From NCBI RefSeq assembly GCF_038433135.1, contig NZ_JBCDMV010000030.1, positions 1 to 64,000 on the forward strand: DNA of 64,000 nt, written 5' to 3'. The notes under the pieces are model-generated. The model made no database searches, had not been told where the DNA came from, and worked only from the letters and a program-made list of their open reading frames with translations. Origin of the DNA: Luteococcus sp038433135. GTDB lineage: Bacteria; Actinomycetota; Actinomycetes; Propionibacteriales; Propionibacteriaceae. The position numbers were made by a program, and so were the translations under genes. Positions 50,001-60,694 of this stretch are shown piece by piece. The number at the start of each line of letters is the position of its first letter. Positions within the stretch are counted from its first letter, which is position 1.

Positions 50001-51786
50001 CCAGATCCAGCCCAAAGTCGTAGATCATCGCCTGGCTTCCGCGCAGGGTGACCTCGAAGGGGTGCTCGTCCAGCACCCGCACGCCCAGGCTGGTCAGGTG
50101 CGGCATCACGTCCTGCAACTGCATCGTCTGCCCGACGCGCATCACCTTCAGCCGCAGGTCGGACTGGTCCTCCGGGGCATCCGGCGCGTAGACCGCGAAC
50201 TGCATCCCGTCCTCGCCGGTCACCTGGTTGAGCGCCTTCAGGTCGGCGACGCCCTGGCGCGCCGTGTACAGCTGCTTGTAGGTCTCGGGGAACTGCACAC
50301 CGCGTTCCTCCGAGGGCATCGACGAGGCCAAGTCGATGAAGTCATCGTCCCAGTGATGGGTGGCCTCGGTCAGCTGGGCCTCGACGGCGGGCACGTCCAA
50401 CTCGACGTCGGAATCGGCAGGCAGGTCCAATGTGAAGTAGAGCCGGGCCAACACCGACTGGGTCACCTGCGCCTGGTAGTCGATCCCGGTGGCGCCCGTC
50501 GCCTTCAGGAGGATCTTCTGCATCGCCTCCCGGACGTCGGTGTTGTAGCGGTCGCGGGGGAAGTAGACCAGCGCGCTCATCCGGCCGGGCCAACGGCTCT
50601 TGCGGACGAAGAGCCGCACCTGTCGACGTTCCTTCAGCTGGCTGACGTCGAAGACCACGGGCTTGAGCTCTTCGACGGTGGCATGGAAGAGCTCCTCGCG
50701 CGGGAAGGCGTCCATCACCGACCAGACCGTGCGGGCGCCGTGGCTGTCCTCGTCGTAGGCGAAGTCGGTGATGATCTGCTGCGCCTTGTCCCGCAGCACC
50801 GGGATGGTGCGCACACTCTCGGTGAAGGCGCGCTGCCCGAGCAAGCCCAAAAAGCGCTGCTCCCCCACCGGCCTGCCGTCCTCGTCGAAACGCCGGATGG
50901 CCAGGTAGTCCATCAGCACATTGCGATGCACCGTGGCATGCCGGGAGTCCTTGGTGATCGCCAGCAGCAGCACCGGATCATAGGTGGGCATCGCGTTGAA
51001 CTCGTCGGGTTCCTCATTTCCCCGCTGGATTCCCAGTCCGGTGCCAGGGATCGGCACCGCCGTGCCATCGCGATAGTCGTACTCGCGGTAGCCCAGGAAG
51101 GTGAAACGCTCGTCGGCCAGGTAGCGCAGCAACTCCGCAGCGGCATTGCGCTGCTGTTCGGTGGCCGGCCCGGGGCGGGAGGGCAATTCGTCCGCGATCC
51201 GCCGCATGGTGTCACGCATCGGTTCGAAGTCCTCCACCGCACGGCCCAGATCCCGCAGACCGACCCGCAGCCGCTGCTCGAGGGCCGGCACCAATGCGTC
51301 CATCGAACCGCCCAGCGGCGGGGTGGCCAACACCCCCACCCAGGACTCATCGGTGGTGTGCTCGTCCTCGGTCAGGTCGGCGCGCAGCAGACGCCCCTTG
51401 TCGTCGCGCACCACCCGGAACTGCGGATGGAAGAGTTCCACCACGCTCCAGCCCGACGAGGTGAGGGCCATGGCGACGGTGTCCACGATGAAGGGCCGGT
51501 CGGTGGCCACCACCTGGATCAGCGTGGGTGCCCCGGGGCGACGCGGCGCGGTGACCTGCACCAGATCCTCCCCGGTCCGACGCGTCATGCCCAGTTCCAG
51601 GTGGCCCTGCATCAGGTCGGCCAAGACCTGGGAGTCCAGGGCAGTCAGGTCTTCGTCACGAACGTGCGAGAGCCATTGTTCCAGCATCTGCCGGAGGCGC
51701 TGCGAGGGCATCCCCGTCAGCTTGTCCTGCAGGCGCGCGGTGAGGTCGTCGAGGATTCCGGTGCGCTGTTGGCCAGCGAAGATCAT
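47068..51786 (-). CDS. gdh: NAD-specific glutamate dehydrogenase, large 180-kDa class
   Basis: A 1572-residue NAD-GDH (Bac_GDH class), oxidising glutamate to 2-oxoglutarate and ammonium. The N-terminal 650 residues form the ACT-like regulatory part (TDRPFIVDTVAMALTSSGWS, FLGYREYDYRDG). The catalytic segment has RFGAVARGGLRWSDRPEDFR and the substrate-binding Lys in KAQMVKNTVIVPVGAKGGFF, then VVAADKGTASFSDIANQISV, and DMAGDVFGNGMMLS in the NAD-domain. The final 400 residues are a helical C-terminal domain. The ATG at 51786 has GGGAG 8 nt upstream; the TTG six bases earlier is not needed. It is the largest gene in the window. Confidence 0.95.
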   Translation of the reverse strand: MIFAGQQRTGILDDLTARLQDKLTGMPSQRLRQMLEQWLSHVRDEDLTALDSQVLADLMQGHLELGMTRRTGEDLVQVTAPRRPGAPTLIQVVATDRPFIVDTVAMALTSSGWSVVELFHPQFRVVRDDKGRLLRADLTEDEHTTDESWVGVLATPPLGGSMDALVPALEQRLRVGLRDLGRAVEDFEPMRDTMRRIADELPSRPGPATEQQRNAAAELLRYLADERFTFLGYREYDYRDGTAVPIPGTGLGIQRGNEEPDEFNAMPTYDPVLLLAITKDSRHATVHRNVLMDYLAIRRFDEDGRPVGEQRFLGLLGQRAFTESVRTIPVLRDKAQQIITDFAYDEDSHGARTVWSVMDAFPREELFHATVEELKPVVFDVSQLKERRQVRLFVRKSRWPGRMSALVYFPRDRYNTDVREAMQKILLKATGATGIDYQAQVTQSVLARLYFTLDLPADSDVELDVPAVEAQLTEATHHWDDDFIDLASSMPSEERGVQFPETYKQLYTARQGVADLKALNQVTGEDGMQFAVYAPDAPEDQSDLRLKVMRVGQTMQLQDVMPHLTSLGVRVLDEHPFEVTLRGSQAMIYDFGLDLAGGRDGWDETARRRFTDAFHASWRGATEVDALNALVTEAGMTWRQVMVLRAIGRYLQQLGTPFSQTYIAQTLRANLAVAKHLVGLFETRFDPDLGGDREQAIALRLTELDAELDEVASLDQDRILRYFLEVIQASVRTNFFAADAPAFAIKVLPGQLSLAPQPRPAFEIYVHSPRVEGVHLRFGAVARGGLRWSDRPEDFRTEVLGLVKAQMVKNTVIVPVGAKGGFFARKLPNPAVDRAAWLEEGKACYRLFIGSLLSLTDNIVDGEVRPPARVVRHDADDPYLVVAADKGTASFSDIANQISVERAFWMGDGFASGGSVGYDHKAMGITARGAWESVKHHFRELGIDCQNEDFTCVGIGDMAGDVFGNGMMLSRHTRLVAAFNHLHIFLDPTPDAERSFEERVRLFNLPRSSWADYDAELISEGGGVFSRQAKSIPISTQAREALGLDDGVEHLTPTQLIRAILAAPVDLLWNGGIGTYVKAASETHQDVGDKANDAVRRNGSEIRARVAGEGGNLGWTQLGRIEYARTGGRINTDFIDNSAGVDTSDHEVNIKILLDGEVRAGRLEKEERDALLPQMTDDVAALVLSHNVDQNLALANARFQAPSLAGVHEDWMTELEQAGYLDRTVENMPSTAVMKQRIGEGSGLTSPELATLLAWSKIWLSDKILASDLPDDPFVADRLVQYFPPLLRERYRERMPEHRLHREIIATVAVNRFVNSQGMTACHRLASETGAEPAQVVRAQLAARSIFDAGRVEVNTRRAALDAELQTRLRLRLRMLVEYGARWLLHHFAEGIDIQAVIDRFRDGVRGLFRVLPELLASKARASYDEQLAQVLQAGVDEDLAAVAVGAGWAHLLLPCVEIAQDQQRDAAEVATLFFETSERLGLDRMLERIEGLPRTNRWDTMARSALRDDLLAVQSQLVAQIAPHGDLDAWWATTPAVEQRSQMLNEILDSEPDLARMSVGLRTVRSLMTNA

Positions 51787-51902
51787 TCGCAAACTCCCAT
51801 CGGGTCAGCGGCCGCGTTGCCGTCCACCCATGACCCTACCCAACGCTGCGCCGTGGGCGAAGAGCCAGACAGCGGGGCGTCGCAGCCGGTAAGAATGAGG
51901 GC

Positions 51903-52379
51903 ATGGAGATCTCTTCCCGCCTCGACTTCGAGGCCGACCCCAAGACCACCTACCTGATGCTGACCGACAAGGGCTGGCTCGAGCAGTTGGTGAGCCGCTC
52001 GGAGGCCACCAGCCACTCGATCGACATTGCCGGGCAGACCACCCGGGTGGAGATGACCCTGCCCGCGCCCGGCGAGATGGCTCGCTTCGTCGGCAGCGCG
52101 CTGAAGCTCAACCAGGTGGTGACCTGGGGCGATCCCGCGGCGGATGACTCCCGCGAGGGCAGCCTGACCATCGAGGTTCCCGGCATGCCGGTGAAGATGG
52201 ACGGAACCGCCAGGCTCTACCCGGGTGGCAAGGGAACGATCGTCGACTACCAGGGCGAGCTCAAGGTGAGCATCCCCCTGATGGGCAAGAAGATCGAGCA
52301 GCAGGCCGCGCCCTACGTCAAGGACGCGATCGACGCTCAGCAGGAGGTCGGCGACGAATGGCTGATCTCCCACCGCTGA
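51903..52379 (+). CDS. DUF2505 (SRPBCC-like) family protein
   Basis: A 158-residue actinobacterial protein of the DUF2505 family with a START-like fold. Family marks are MEISSRLDFEADPKTTYLML, the central strands TRVEMTLPAPGEMARFVGSA, and the C-terminal helix region LMGKKIEQQAAPYVKDAIDA. The ligand is unknown. A TAAGAAT -10 element (51890-51896) ends 6 nt before the ATG, so the mRNA should be leaderless. Divergent from NAD-GDH and convergent with the Ku cluster. Confidence 0.85.
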   Translation: MEISSRLDFEADPKTTYLMLTDKGWLEQLVSRSEATSHSIDIAGQTTRVEMTLPAPGEMARFVGSALKLNQVVTWGDPAADDSREGSLTIEVPGMPVKMDGTARLYPGGKGTIVDYQGELKVSIPLMGKKIEQQAAPYVKDAIDAQQEVGDEWLISHR

Positions 52380-52397
52380 CCTTGCCCGGGAGGGGCG

Positions 52398-52607
52398 TCA
52401 GTCCGTCTCGATGAAGGTGTCCTCGCCCACCAGCGGGCGCAGGGCATCGGGATCCGCGGGAGTGGCGACGACGTAGTCAACGGCCTCGTCGTCGTCCTCC
52501 CCGGCGAAACGCTCCTTGATCAGGGCAACCTCGTGACCGGCGGCGTCGATCGCTTCCGCGGCCTTGATCGCCTCGTCCTCGTCGTCGAAGTGCATTCGGG
52601 ACACCAT
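52398..52607 (-). CDS. Small acidic protein coupled to Ku (unknown function)
   Basis: A 69-residue acidic protein (VSRMHFDDEDEAIKAAEAID, then FAGEDDDEAVDYVVATPADP). No known domain is recognised; the pattern looks like one beta-alpha-beta unit of a ferredoxin-like fold. Its ATG shares one base with the Ku stop (TGATG), so translation is coupled to Ku. It may be an accessory to Ku or an unrelated rider gene; no function is assigned. Confidence 0.7.
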   Translation of the reverse strand: MVSRMHFDDEDEAIKAAEAIDAAGHEVALIKERFAGEDDDEAVDYVVATPADPDALRPLVGEDTFIETD

Positions 52608-53458
52608 CAGCTGGCCGCCTTCTTCTCGTCGTCGTCTGCTGTCGTGGGCTCCGCGGCCTTGTCGGCGGCCGCCGCGCGCTTCGCCTTGGCTGCCTCCACC
52701 GACGCCTTCAGCGCGGCCACCAGGTCAACCACCTCGCCGCCACCGCTGGTGGGAGCCTCGGCCTTCTCCTCCACCGCGACGCCGGAGAGCTTGGCCTGCA
52801 CCACCTGCTCCAGGGCCTCCCGGTAGGAGTCGGTGTAGTCGGCCGGGTTGAACTCACCCTCCATCTGGGTGATGAACATCTCCGCCATCGCCACCTCCGC
52901 CTCGGAGGCCTTGATCTCGTCGCTGGGCGCGGCAAAGGATGAGTCGCGCACCTCGTCGGGCCACAGCATGGAGTGCATCACCAGCACGTCCCCCTGCGGG
53001 CGGATGAGGGCCAGCGACTCACGGCTGCGCAGCGCCACCTTCACCACGGCACTCTTGCCGGTCTTGGCCAGCGCGTCGCGCAGCAGCACATAGGGCTTGG
53101 CACCGGGACCCTCGGCCTCCAGCACATAGCTCTTCTCGAAGTAGGTGGGGTCGATCTGCTCGTCGGTGACGAACTGCACCACGTCGACGGTCTTGGCCGA
53201 CGTGAGCGGCAGGGATTCCAGGTCTTCCTTGGTCAGCACCGCCATCCGGCCGTCGGGCGCCTCGTAGCCCTTGCCGATCTCGGCATAGGGCACCTCGGCG
53301 CCGCACTTCTCGCAGACCCGCTTGTACTTGATCTTGCCGCCGTCGGCCGGATGCACCTGCTTGAAGGAGATGTCCTTCTCCTCGGTGGCGCCGTACAGCT
53401 TGACGGGGATGGTGATCAGGCCGAAGGAGATCGCGCCCTTCCAGAGTGAACGAGGCAT
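52607..53458 (-). CDS. ku: Non-homologous end-joining protein Ku
   Basis: A 283-residue prokaryotic Ku homodimer subunit, which rings DNA ends and recruits LigD. It begins PRSLWKGAISFGLITIPVKL, the hallmark start, with KRVCEKCGAEVPYAEIGKGY, FEKSYVLEAE and the bridge region MLWPDEVRDSSF. The C-terminus is an Ala/Lys/Glu tail (KASVEAAKAKRAAAADKAAE) shorter than the Lys-rich tails of some actinobacteria. ATG 53458 is used because homology begins there; ATG 53467 is in frame. The start lies directly after the stop of the upstream DUF6912-like gene. Confidence 0.95.
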   Translation of the reverse strand: MPRSLWKGAISFGLITIPVKLYGATEEKDISFKQVHPADGGKIKYKRVCEKCGAEVPYAEIGKGYEAPDGRMAVLTKEDLESLPLTSAKTVDVVQFVTDEQIDPTYFEKSYVLEAEGPGAKPYVLLRDALAKTGKSAVVKVALRSRESLALIRPQGDVLVMHSMLWPDEVRDSSFAAPSDEIKASEAEVAMAEMFITQMEGEFNPADYTDSYREALEQVVQAKLSGVAVEEKAEAPTSGGGEVVDLVAALKASVEAAKAKRAAAADKAAEPTTADDDEKKAAS

Positions 53459-53459
53459 G

Positions 53460-53942
53460 TCACACATCCTTGCCGAGAACGGCCAGTTCTTCCACCGAGT
53501 GCCACAGCAGGTCGGCGTCGCGGATCAGTGCCTGCACCTCGTCGCGCTCCCAGGCCTCGTCCAGTGAGAGGCCGGTCACCGCCGCCAGGGCCGGAGCCAG
53601 CAGCGGTTGCGGATCCTGGTCGGTGAAGAAGCTGCGCACCGAGTTGCGGGCCAGCCCGGTCAGACGCACCCCACCATTGTCGGTCTCGGCGCCGGGCTTG
53701 ACGGTGGCGGGCGCCACCTCGGCCACCAGCACCAGCCGGCTCCCATGACTGGCCAGGCCGTGCACCGACGCCAGCACCAAGCAGGCATATTCCGCATCCT
53801 CGGCATCGGCGGGGCCATAACCCAGGGTCTGCTGCAACTGGGGGGTGACGCTGAAGGCCTGACAGCCCGGCAGCGAGCCATCGCGCCACAGGATGGCGGC
53901 CTGATCGGCCGTGCAGGGGACGAAGACGAGGACACCACTCAT
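53460..53942 (-). CDS. DUF6912-like conserved protein
   Basis: A 160-residue actinobacterial protein starting MSGVLVFVPCTADQAAILWR. The pattern FSVTPQLQQTLGYGPADAED and the C-terminal LSLDEAWERDEVQALIRDAD ... LLWHSVEELAVL resemble the DUF6912 family. No catalytic motif is visible. A TACTGT -10 element (53950-53955) ends 7 nt before ATG 53942. It is the first gene of a likely three-gene unit with Ku and the 69-residue protein, placing it in a repair context, though its role is unknown. Confidence 0.65.
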   Translation of the reverse strand: MSGVLVFVPCTADQAAILWRDGSLPGCQAFSVTPQLQQTLGYGPADAEDAEYACLVLASVHGLASHGSRLVLVAEVAPATVKPGAETDNGGVRLTGLARNSVRSFFTDQDPQPLLAPALAAVTGLSLDEAWERDEVQALIRDADLLWHSVEELAVLGKDV

Positions 53943-54040
53943 GGCCACCACAGTAGACCGTCCCACCGGATCGGGGAGTTATCCACAGATTCTGCGACGG
54001 GCCTTGGCAAGCCGCACGGGGGGCGCCAAGGCTGGTGGAC

Positions 54041-54542
54041 ATGAATCGTCCCACCCAGTTGACCCTGCAGGGCCAGAAGATCTGGCTGATGGTCCCGCCG
54101 CTCCCGCACGGCGACCTGCCGCGGCTGGCGCAGGCGCCGTTGCCCACCGCCCTGGAGCGCGATCCGCTGCTGCGCTGCTCACCCGCCGACTCCGATCCGG
54201 CCAAGGACGACGGCCAGGCCGAGGCGAATCGCCTGGTGGCCTCGATCAGTCGCAGTCTGCTGGAGGTGCTGCAGCGCCGCCGCTCCCCCGCCCAGCTGGC
54301 GATGTGGATGGACGAACCGTGCCACCTGCTGCTGGTGGCCTGGTCCCGGCAGCGGGACTGGCTGGCCACCCGGATCCTCACGGTGCGCGCCTGCCGGGTG
54401 GCAGCCACCGTGGTGGAGGGCACCGCGCTGCTGCATGACGCGCAGCGTGCCTTCCCGGTGCTGCTGCGACTGGAGCAACGCTACGGCCGGTGGCACGTCA
54501 CCGTCTTCGAGGTGATGGTGCCACCGGCCGCGGGCTCACGGC

Positions 54543-54568
<26 letters not shown>
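54041..54568 (+). CDS. Rv3235-family protein
   Basis: A 175-residue protein with the actinobacterial Rv3235-type core: SLLEVLQRRRSPAQLAMWMD, then RILTVRACRVAATVVEGTAL, and LLRLEQRYGRWHVTVFEVMV near the end. The family commonly lies beside secA. Function is unknown; no membrane or signal segment is seen. The short tail after the core is encoded by bases overlapping the convergent secA 3' end (26 bp). ATG 54041 is preceded by GGTGGAC. Confidence 0.75.
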
Positions 54569-57287
<2,719 letters not shown>

Positions 57288-57331
57288 GTGGTCGATTCCT
57301 TTTGCCGAGATGGTGTCAGACTCAACCCATC

Positions 57332-58546
57332 CTAGGGGGTGACCGGAATCAACGGTGCCAGGTCGCCCCGCGGCTCGACGTCAATGCTTGCCAGACCCAA
57401 CCATCCGGCCAGGCTGCGCAATTCGGCCAGGAGTTCGCCGGCGACGAGTTCGGGCGCCAGGCCGGTCCCGGGTTCCAGCCAGGCGGCCTTGACCCGCAAC
57501 ACGCCCGCCGCCCGATCGGCCTTGAGGTCCACCCGCGCAGCGAAGCCCTCCCCCAGCAGGAAGGGGTAGACGTAGTAGCCGTAGCGGCGCTTGGCTTCCG
57601 GCACGTAGATCTCGATCTTGTAGTCCAGACCGAACAGGGCCAGGGCGCGGTTGCGCTCGAAGATCAGCGAGTCGAAGGGGCTGATCAGGGCCCGGGCGGG
57701 GATGCTGCGGGGAGTTCGCGGTTGGCCGTCGCCGGTCCACAGCCAGGTGCGGGCCTTCCAGCCCGCGACGCTGACCTCTTCCAGCTCTCCGGCAGCCTCC
57801 AGCCGGGCAATCGCGCCGCGGGTGCGGGCCCGGTTGAGCCGGAAGTAGTCGGCCAGGCAGGTCTCGCTGGCGACGCCGAGGGCCCGGGCGGCCCGCCGCA
57901 CCAGGATGACGTGGCTGTCGTCGATGCTTGGGGGGGGTGTCTGGATCACCGCCGCGGGCAGCACCCGTTCGGGCAGGTCATAGCGACGTTCGAAGGCGGG
58001 GTTGCGGTTGGCGGCGGTGATCTCGCCGCACCAGAACAGCCACTCCAGTGCCGTCTTGACCGCCGACCAGTTCCAGCCCCAGCCGGAGCGGTCGCGTTCC
58101 TCGTCGTGTTCGATCTGCCGGGCGGTGATCGGGCCCCGGGTGCGGACCTCGTCGCGGACGTGGGTCACCAGCTCGGGGTGCTCGTCCTGCACCCGGACGA
58201 TCCCGCCCCAGGCCTCTCCCCTGGCCTGCTCCATCCGGAAGCGCAGGGCGGGTTGCAGTGTGACGTCGATCAGGCTGGCGGCGTGCCCCCAGTACTCGAA
58301 GAGCCGACGTGGGGCGGTGCCACTGGCCCTGCTGAGCAGGGCAGGGTCGTAAGGGCCGAGCCGGCTGTAGAACGGCATCAGGTGTGCGCGGGTCAGGACG
58401 TTGATCGAATCGATCTGGAACTGCGCCAGCTGGTCGATCTGGCGCTGGACGTCGCGCATGGTGATGGTGCGCTCCGGGCGGGGCCGGCCGAAACCCTGCG
58501 CCGCCAGGGCAATGCGTCGGGCCTGCGAGAGGCTGAGTTCACGCAT
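57332..58546 (-). CDS. YcaQ-like winged-helix DNA-binding protein (HTH_42)
   Basis: A 404-residue member of the YcaQ / AlkX-type HTH_42 superfamily; characterised relatives are DNA glycosylases that unhook interstrand crosslinks or act on alkylated bases. Family marks are LSLSQARRIALAAQGF, LAQFQIDSINVLTRAHLMPF YSRLG, EYWGHAASLI, and the C-terminal SPFDSLIFERNRALALFGLDYKIEIYVP region with RRYGYYVYPFLLG. A run of eight G (57930-57937) inside the gene codes for TPPPS and could slip. It overlaps the downstream Nudix gene by 8 bp. Activity is inferred from family only. Confidence 0.85.
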   Translation of the reverse strand: MRELSLSQARRIALAAQGFGRPRPERTITMRDVQRQIDQLAQFQIDSINVLTRAHLMPFYSRLGPYDPALLSRASGTAPRRLFEYWGHAASLIDVTLQPALRFRMEQARGEAWGGIVRVQDEHPELVTHVRDEVRTRGPITARQIEHDEERDRSGWGWNWSAVKTALEWLFWCGEITAANRNPAFERRYDLPERVLPAAVIQTPPPSIDDSHVILVRRAARALGVASETCLADYFRLNRARTRGAIARLEAAGELEEVSVAGWKARTWLWTGDGQPRTPRSIPARALISPFDSLIFERNRALALFGLDYKIEIYVPEAKRRYGYYVYPFLLGEGFAARVDLKADRAAGVLRVKAAWLEPGTGLAPELVAGELLAELRSLAGWLGLASIDVEPRGDLAPLIPVTP

Positions 58547-58988
58547 GGGTGATCCGGTGCACCAGGCCCAGCAGGTGGTCCACGGTGCTGACGTGGGGCA
58601 GGCTGGCGATCTGTTCCGGGGTGAACCACCCGGCCATGTCGCTACTGCCGTCGGTCTCGAAGGTCAGCTCCCCGCCGACAGTCCGGGCCTCGTGGAAGAC
58701 CTGGATGATCCGGAGCGGGCGGTGCCCGCCGGCCAGACGTTCCTCCGCGTCGACCTCAAAGGTCCGCACGTCCAACAACCGACCGACCTCGACGTGGTAC
58801 CCAGTCTCTTCCAGCAGTTCGCGCGTGATGCCGTCGACGATCTGCTCACCGAAGTCGATGCCGCCGCCCGGGCAGCTCCATGCCGGGCCGTCCGGCCCAA
58901 TCCATCGGCTGAGCAGCACCCGCCCCGCGTCGTCGCGGACCAGCGCGTAACCCGCCAGTCGGGTGTCGTAGTCGGTGTACTCCAGCAT
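58539..58988 (-). CDS. Nudix hydrolase
   Basis: A 149-residue single-domain Nudix enzyme. The Nudix box is complete: GGIDFGEQIVDGITRELLEE followed by TGY. The fold starts RLAGYALVRDDAGRVLLSRW. Substrate cannot be deduced. ATG 58988 is supported by a TAGGCT -10 box 7 nt upstream (58996-59001, minus), implying a leaderless mRNA; the longer frame from 59018 is less likely. Its 3' end overlaps the start of the YcaQ-like gene by 8 bp, so the two form an operon with Nudix first. Confidence 0.9.
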   Translation of the reverse strand: MLEYTDYDTRLAGYALVRDDAGRVLLSRWIGPDGPAWSCPGGGIDFGEQIVDGITRELLEETGYHVEVGRLLDVRTFEVDAEERLAGGHRPLRIIQVFHEARTVGGELTFETDGSSDMAGWFTPEQIASLPHVSTVDHLLGLVHRITHA

Positions 58989-59059
58989 GGTCGTGAGCCT
59001 AGCGATCGGGACTGACAATTCTGACGTCCCCTCCTCGGGCGGCCAGTATGGTCGGCGAG

Positions 59060-59491
59060 GTGAGCAACATCAGCATTGACGTCTGCGATCGCGGCGACTG
59101 CCCCAAACTGGAAGAACTGCTTGCCCTGTACGACTCGGTGGGTTGGACCGCCTACACCCGTCATCCATCCTCACTTGAGGCTGGGGTCCGCGGTTCATTG
59201 CGCGTTGTCACCGCTCGCTCCGACGACCGGTTGGTTGGTCTTGCCCGAGTGGTCGGCGATGGCGCGACCATCTGCTACCTGCAGGACGTACTGGTTGATC
59301 CCGGTGTGCGCCGCACGGGGCTGGGTCGTCGGCTCGTCGAGGCCGTCTTCGAACCCTTTGCCCACGTCCGTCAGCACGTGCTGATCACCGACGAGGAAGC
59401 CGGGCAGAAGGCCTTCTACGAATCGCTCGGTTTCACCCAGCTGGGAGCAAGTACCCCGGGGTGCGCCTTCGTCCGGTTTACTCGCGGGTGA
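59060..59491 (+). CDS. GNAT-family N-acetyltransferase
   Basis: A 143-residue acetyl-CoA-dependent acyltransferase. Motif A, the acetyl-CoA pyrophosphate loop, is LQDVLVDPGVRRTGLGRRLV; motif B is DEEAGQKAFYESLGFTQLG. The substrate is unknown. I choose GTG 59060 because TATGGT (59047-59052) ends 7 nt before it, matching the leaderless promoters nearby; ATG 59048 is part of that box. Convergent with the second Nudix gene with a 14-bp overlap of coding ends. Confidence 0.88.
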   Translation: MSNISIDVCDRGDCPKLEELLALYDSVGWTAYTRHPSSLEAGVRGSLRVVTARSDDRLVGLARVVGDGATICYLQDVLVDPGVRRTGLGRRLVEAVFEPFAHVRQHVLITDEEAGQKAFYESLGFTQLGASTPGCAFVRFTRG

Positions 59492-59984
59492 CGATCACTC
59501 TGGGACAATCGCCGTTCCGAGCGAGTTCGGTGGCAAAGAAGGTCGGGTAGGCCAACCGGTCCTGCCCAAAGCCGTCCAGAGGCACCCACTCCATCCGCTC
59601 CCACACTCCGTCGAGCGTGGTGCTCTGGTGCTCGACCGCCGTGAGCCGAGGGTCGTAGCGCATCAGATAGTAGAAGGTCAGCTCATGGCAGGACTTGCCG
59701 GCCAGGCTCTGCGATGAGGAGTCGGTGAAGAAGTTCTCGTGGATGAAGGCCAGCCGGTCCACTTCCAGCGGCACGCCCGTCTCCTCCAGCACCTCGCGTC
59801 GCACCGCATCCTCGGCGGTCTCGCCGTGGTGCACTCCCCCGCCCACCGAGTACAGATAGTCATCCCGGTCATTTCGGGCCATCAGCACCCAGCCGTCGCG
59901 CAGGATGATGGCCGCCGCCCGGAAACGGAACCACCGTCCATCCTGGTCGAAGGAGCAATCTCGCGTTCGCGCGGCACTCGTCAT
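59478..59984 (-). CDS. Nudix hydrolase
   Basis: A 168-residue Nudix protein with a full box: GGGVHHGETAEDAVRREVLEE followed by TGV, with the upstream strand FRAAAIILRDGWVLMARNDR and the later HELTFYYLMRYDP. Related to ADP-ribose / nucleotide pyrophosphatases but the substrate is not clear. ATG 59984 (MTSAARTRD) fits the conserved start; the open frame to 60155 would overlap the divergent small gene. The 44-bp gap to that gene holds its promoter. Confidence 0.9.
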   Translation of the reverse strand: MTSAARTRDCSFDQDGRWFRFRAAAIILRDGWVLMARNDRDDYLYSVGGGVHHGETAEDAVRREVLEETGVPLEVDRLAFIHENFFTDSSSQSLAGKSCHELTFYYLMRYDPRLTAVEHQSTTLDGVWERMEWVPLDGFGQDRLAYPTFFATELARNGDCPRVIVTRE

Positions 59985-60028
59985 GGTGCGAGCTTCCCAC
60001 CTGACGGCGCCGGCCATACATTGGGGGC

Positions 60029-60310
60029 ATGTCAAAGGCGGAGAGGCGGGCTGCCCGCGAAGCGGTCGCGACCTACCATGAGCAGCAGTTGGGCGCACTG
60101 GTCGCCCATGTGGCTGAGGCGATCGATGGCCACCGTCGCGGGGAGCTGGACCCATTCGAGGTGGATCAGGTGATTTTCCACTACTCCCGAGCGGCCAAGG
60201 AACTGTGGAAGTTCTGCAATCTCGGGCCAGTGGAGATCAGCGCCAGTCTCATCAGCCGAGAGCCTCCAATCGACTGGTGGGAGGAGACCGAGCCGGAGCC
60301 ACGCCGATGA
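60029..60310 (+). CDS. Conserved small protein, unknown function
   Basis: A 93-residue basic-then-acidic helical protein (MSKAERRAAREAVATYHEQQ, FEVDQVIFHYSRAAKELWKF, tail PPIDWWEETEPEPRR). No named domain is recognised. The codon pattern is that of a real gene, and TACATT (60017-60022) lies 6 nt before the ATG, giving a leaderless promoter like its neighbours. Divergent from the Nudix gene. Confidence 0.7.
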   Translation: MSKAERRAAREAVATYHEQQLGALVAHVAEAIDGHRRGELDPFEVDQVIFHYSRAAKELWKFCNLGPVEISASLISREPPIDWWEETEPEPRR

Positions 60311-60335
60311 AGGCGCGGTGACCAAGCGCTGAACC

Positions 60336-60692
60336 TCAAAAGGTGGTGGCCACCGCGTTGAGCGCAATCCACTGACGACCACGTTCGGCGTAGTCGATGG
60401 TCAGCTGCAGGGGCCAGACCGCGTGACTGCCGTAGATGGTGGCGTCCGTGTGGTTCTGCCCCACCAGCTGGGCTTGTTCCCCCGACACCTTCACCCTGAC
60501 CGAGGCCTCCTGGGTGGCGTGGTAGCGCATCTGCCCCGAGGCGATCGCGGCCAGCCAGTCGCGTTTGGGCTGAACGAGACCGGTCATGTGGGTCAAGGTG
60601 AAGCTCTCGTCGAGCAGGGCATCGAGCCGGGTGGTGTCGGCGGCGACCATCGCCTCGTACAACTCACGGTAGGCGGTCTGAACTTCGGCCAT
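60336..60692 (-). CDS. NTF2-like (SnoaL / DUF4440) protein
   Basis: A 118-residue cone-shaped alpha+beta protein of the nuclear transport factor 2-like superfamily. Its first helix YRELYEAMVAADTTRLDALLD and the strands FTLTHMTGLVQP, RYHATQEASVRV, and LQLTIDYAERGRQWIALNAV are typical. These proteins act as small isomerases or ligand binders; this one is unassigned. It lies 2 bp after the SDR gene and is probably co-transcribed with it. Confidence 0.8.
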   Translation of the reverse strand: MAEVQTAYRELYEAMVAADTTRLDALLDESFTLTHMTGLVQPKRDWLAAIASGQMRYHATQEASVRVKVSGEQAQLVGQNHTDATIYGSHAVWPLQLTIDYAERGRQWIALNAVATTF

Positions 60693-60694
60693 GG

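Noticed and set aside
57930..57937. Run of eight G in the YcaQ-like gene as a phase-variable switch
   Set aside because: The frame is intact and the run simply encodes Pro codons; slippage is possible but nothing else supports a switch.
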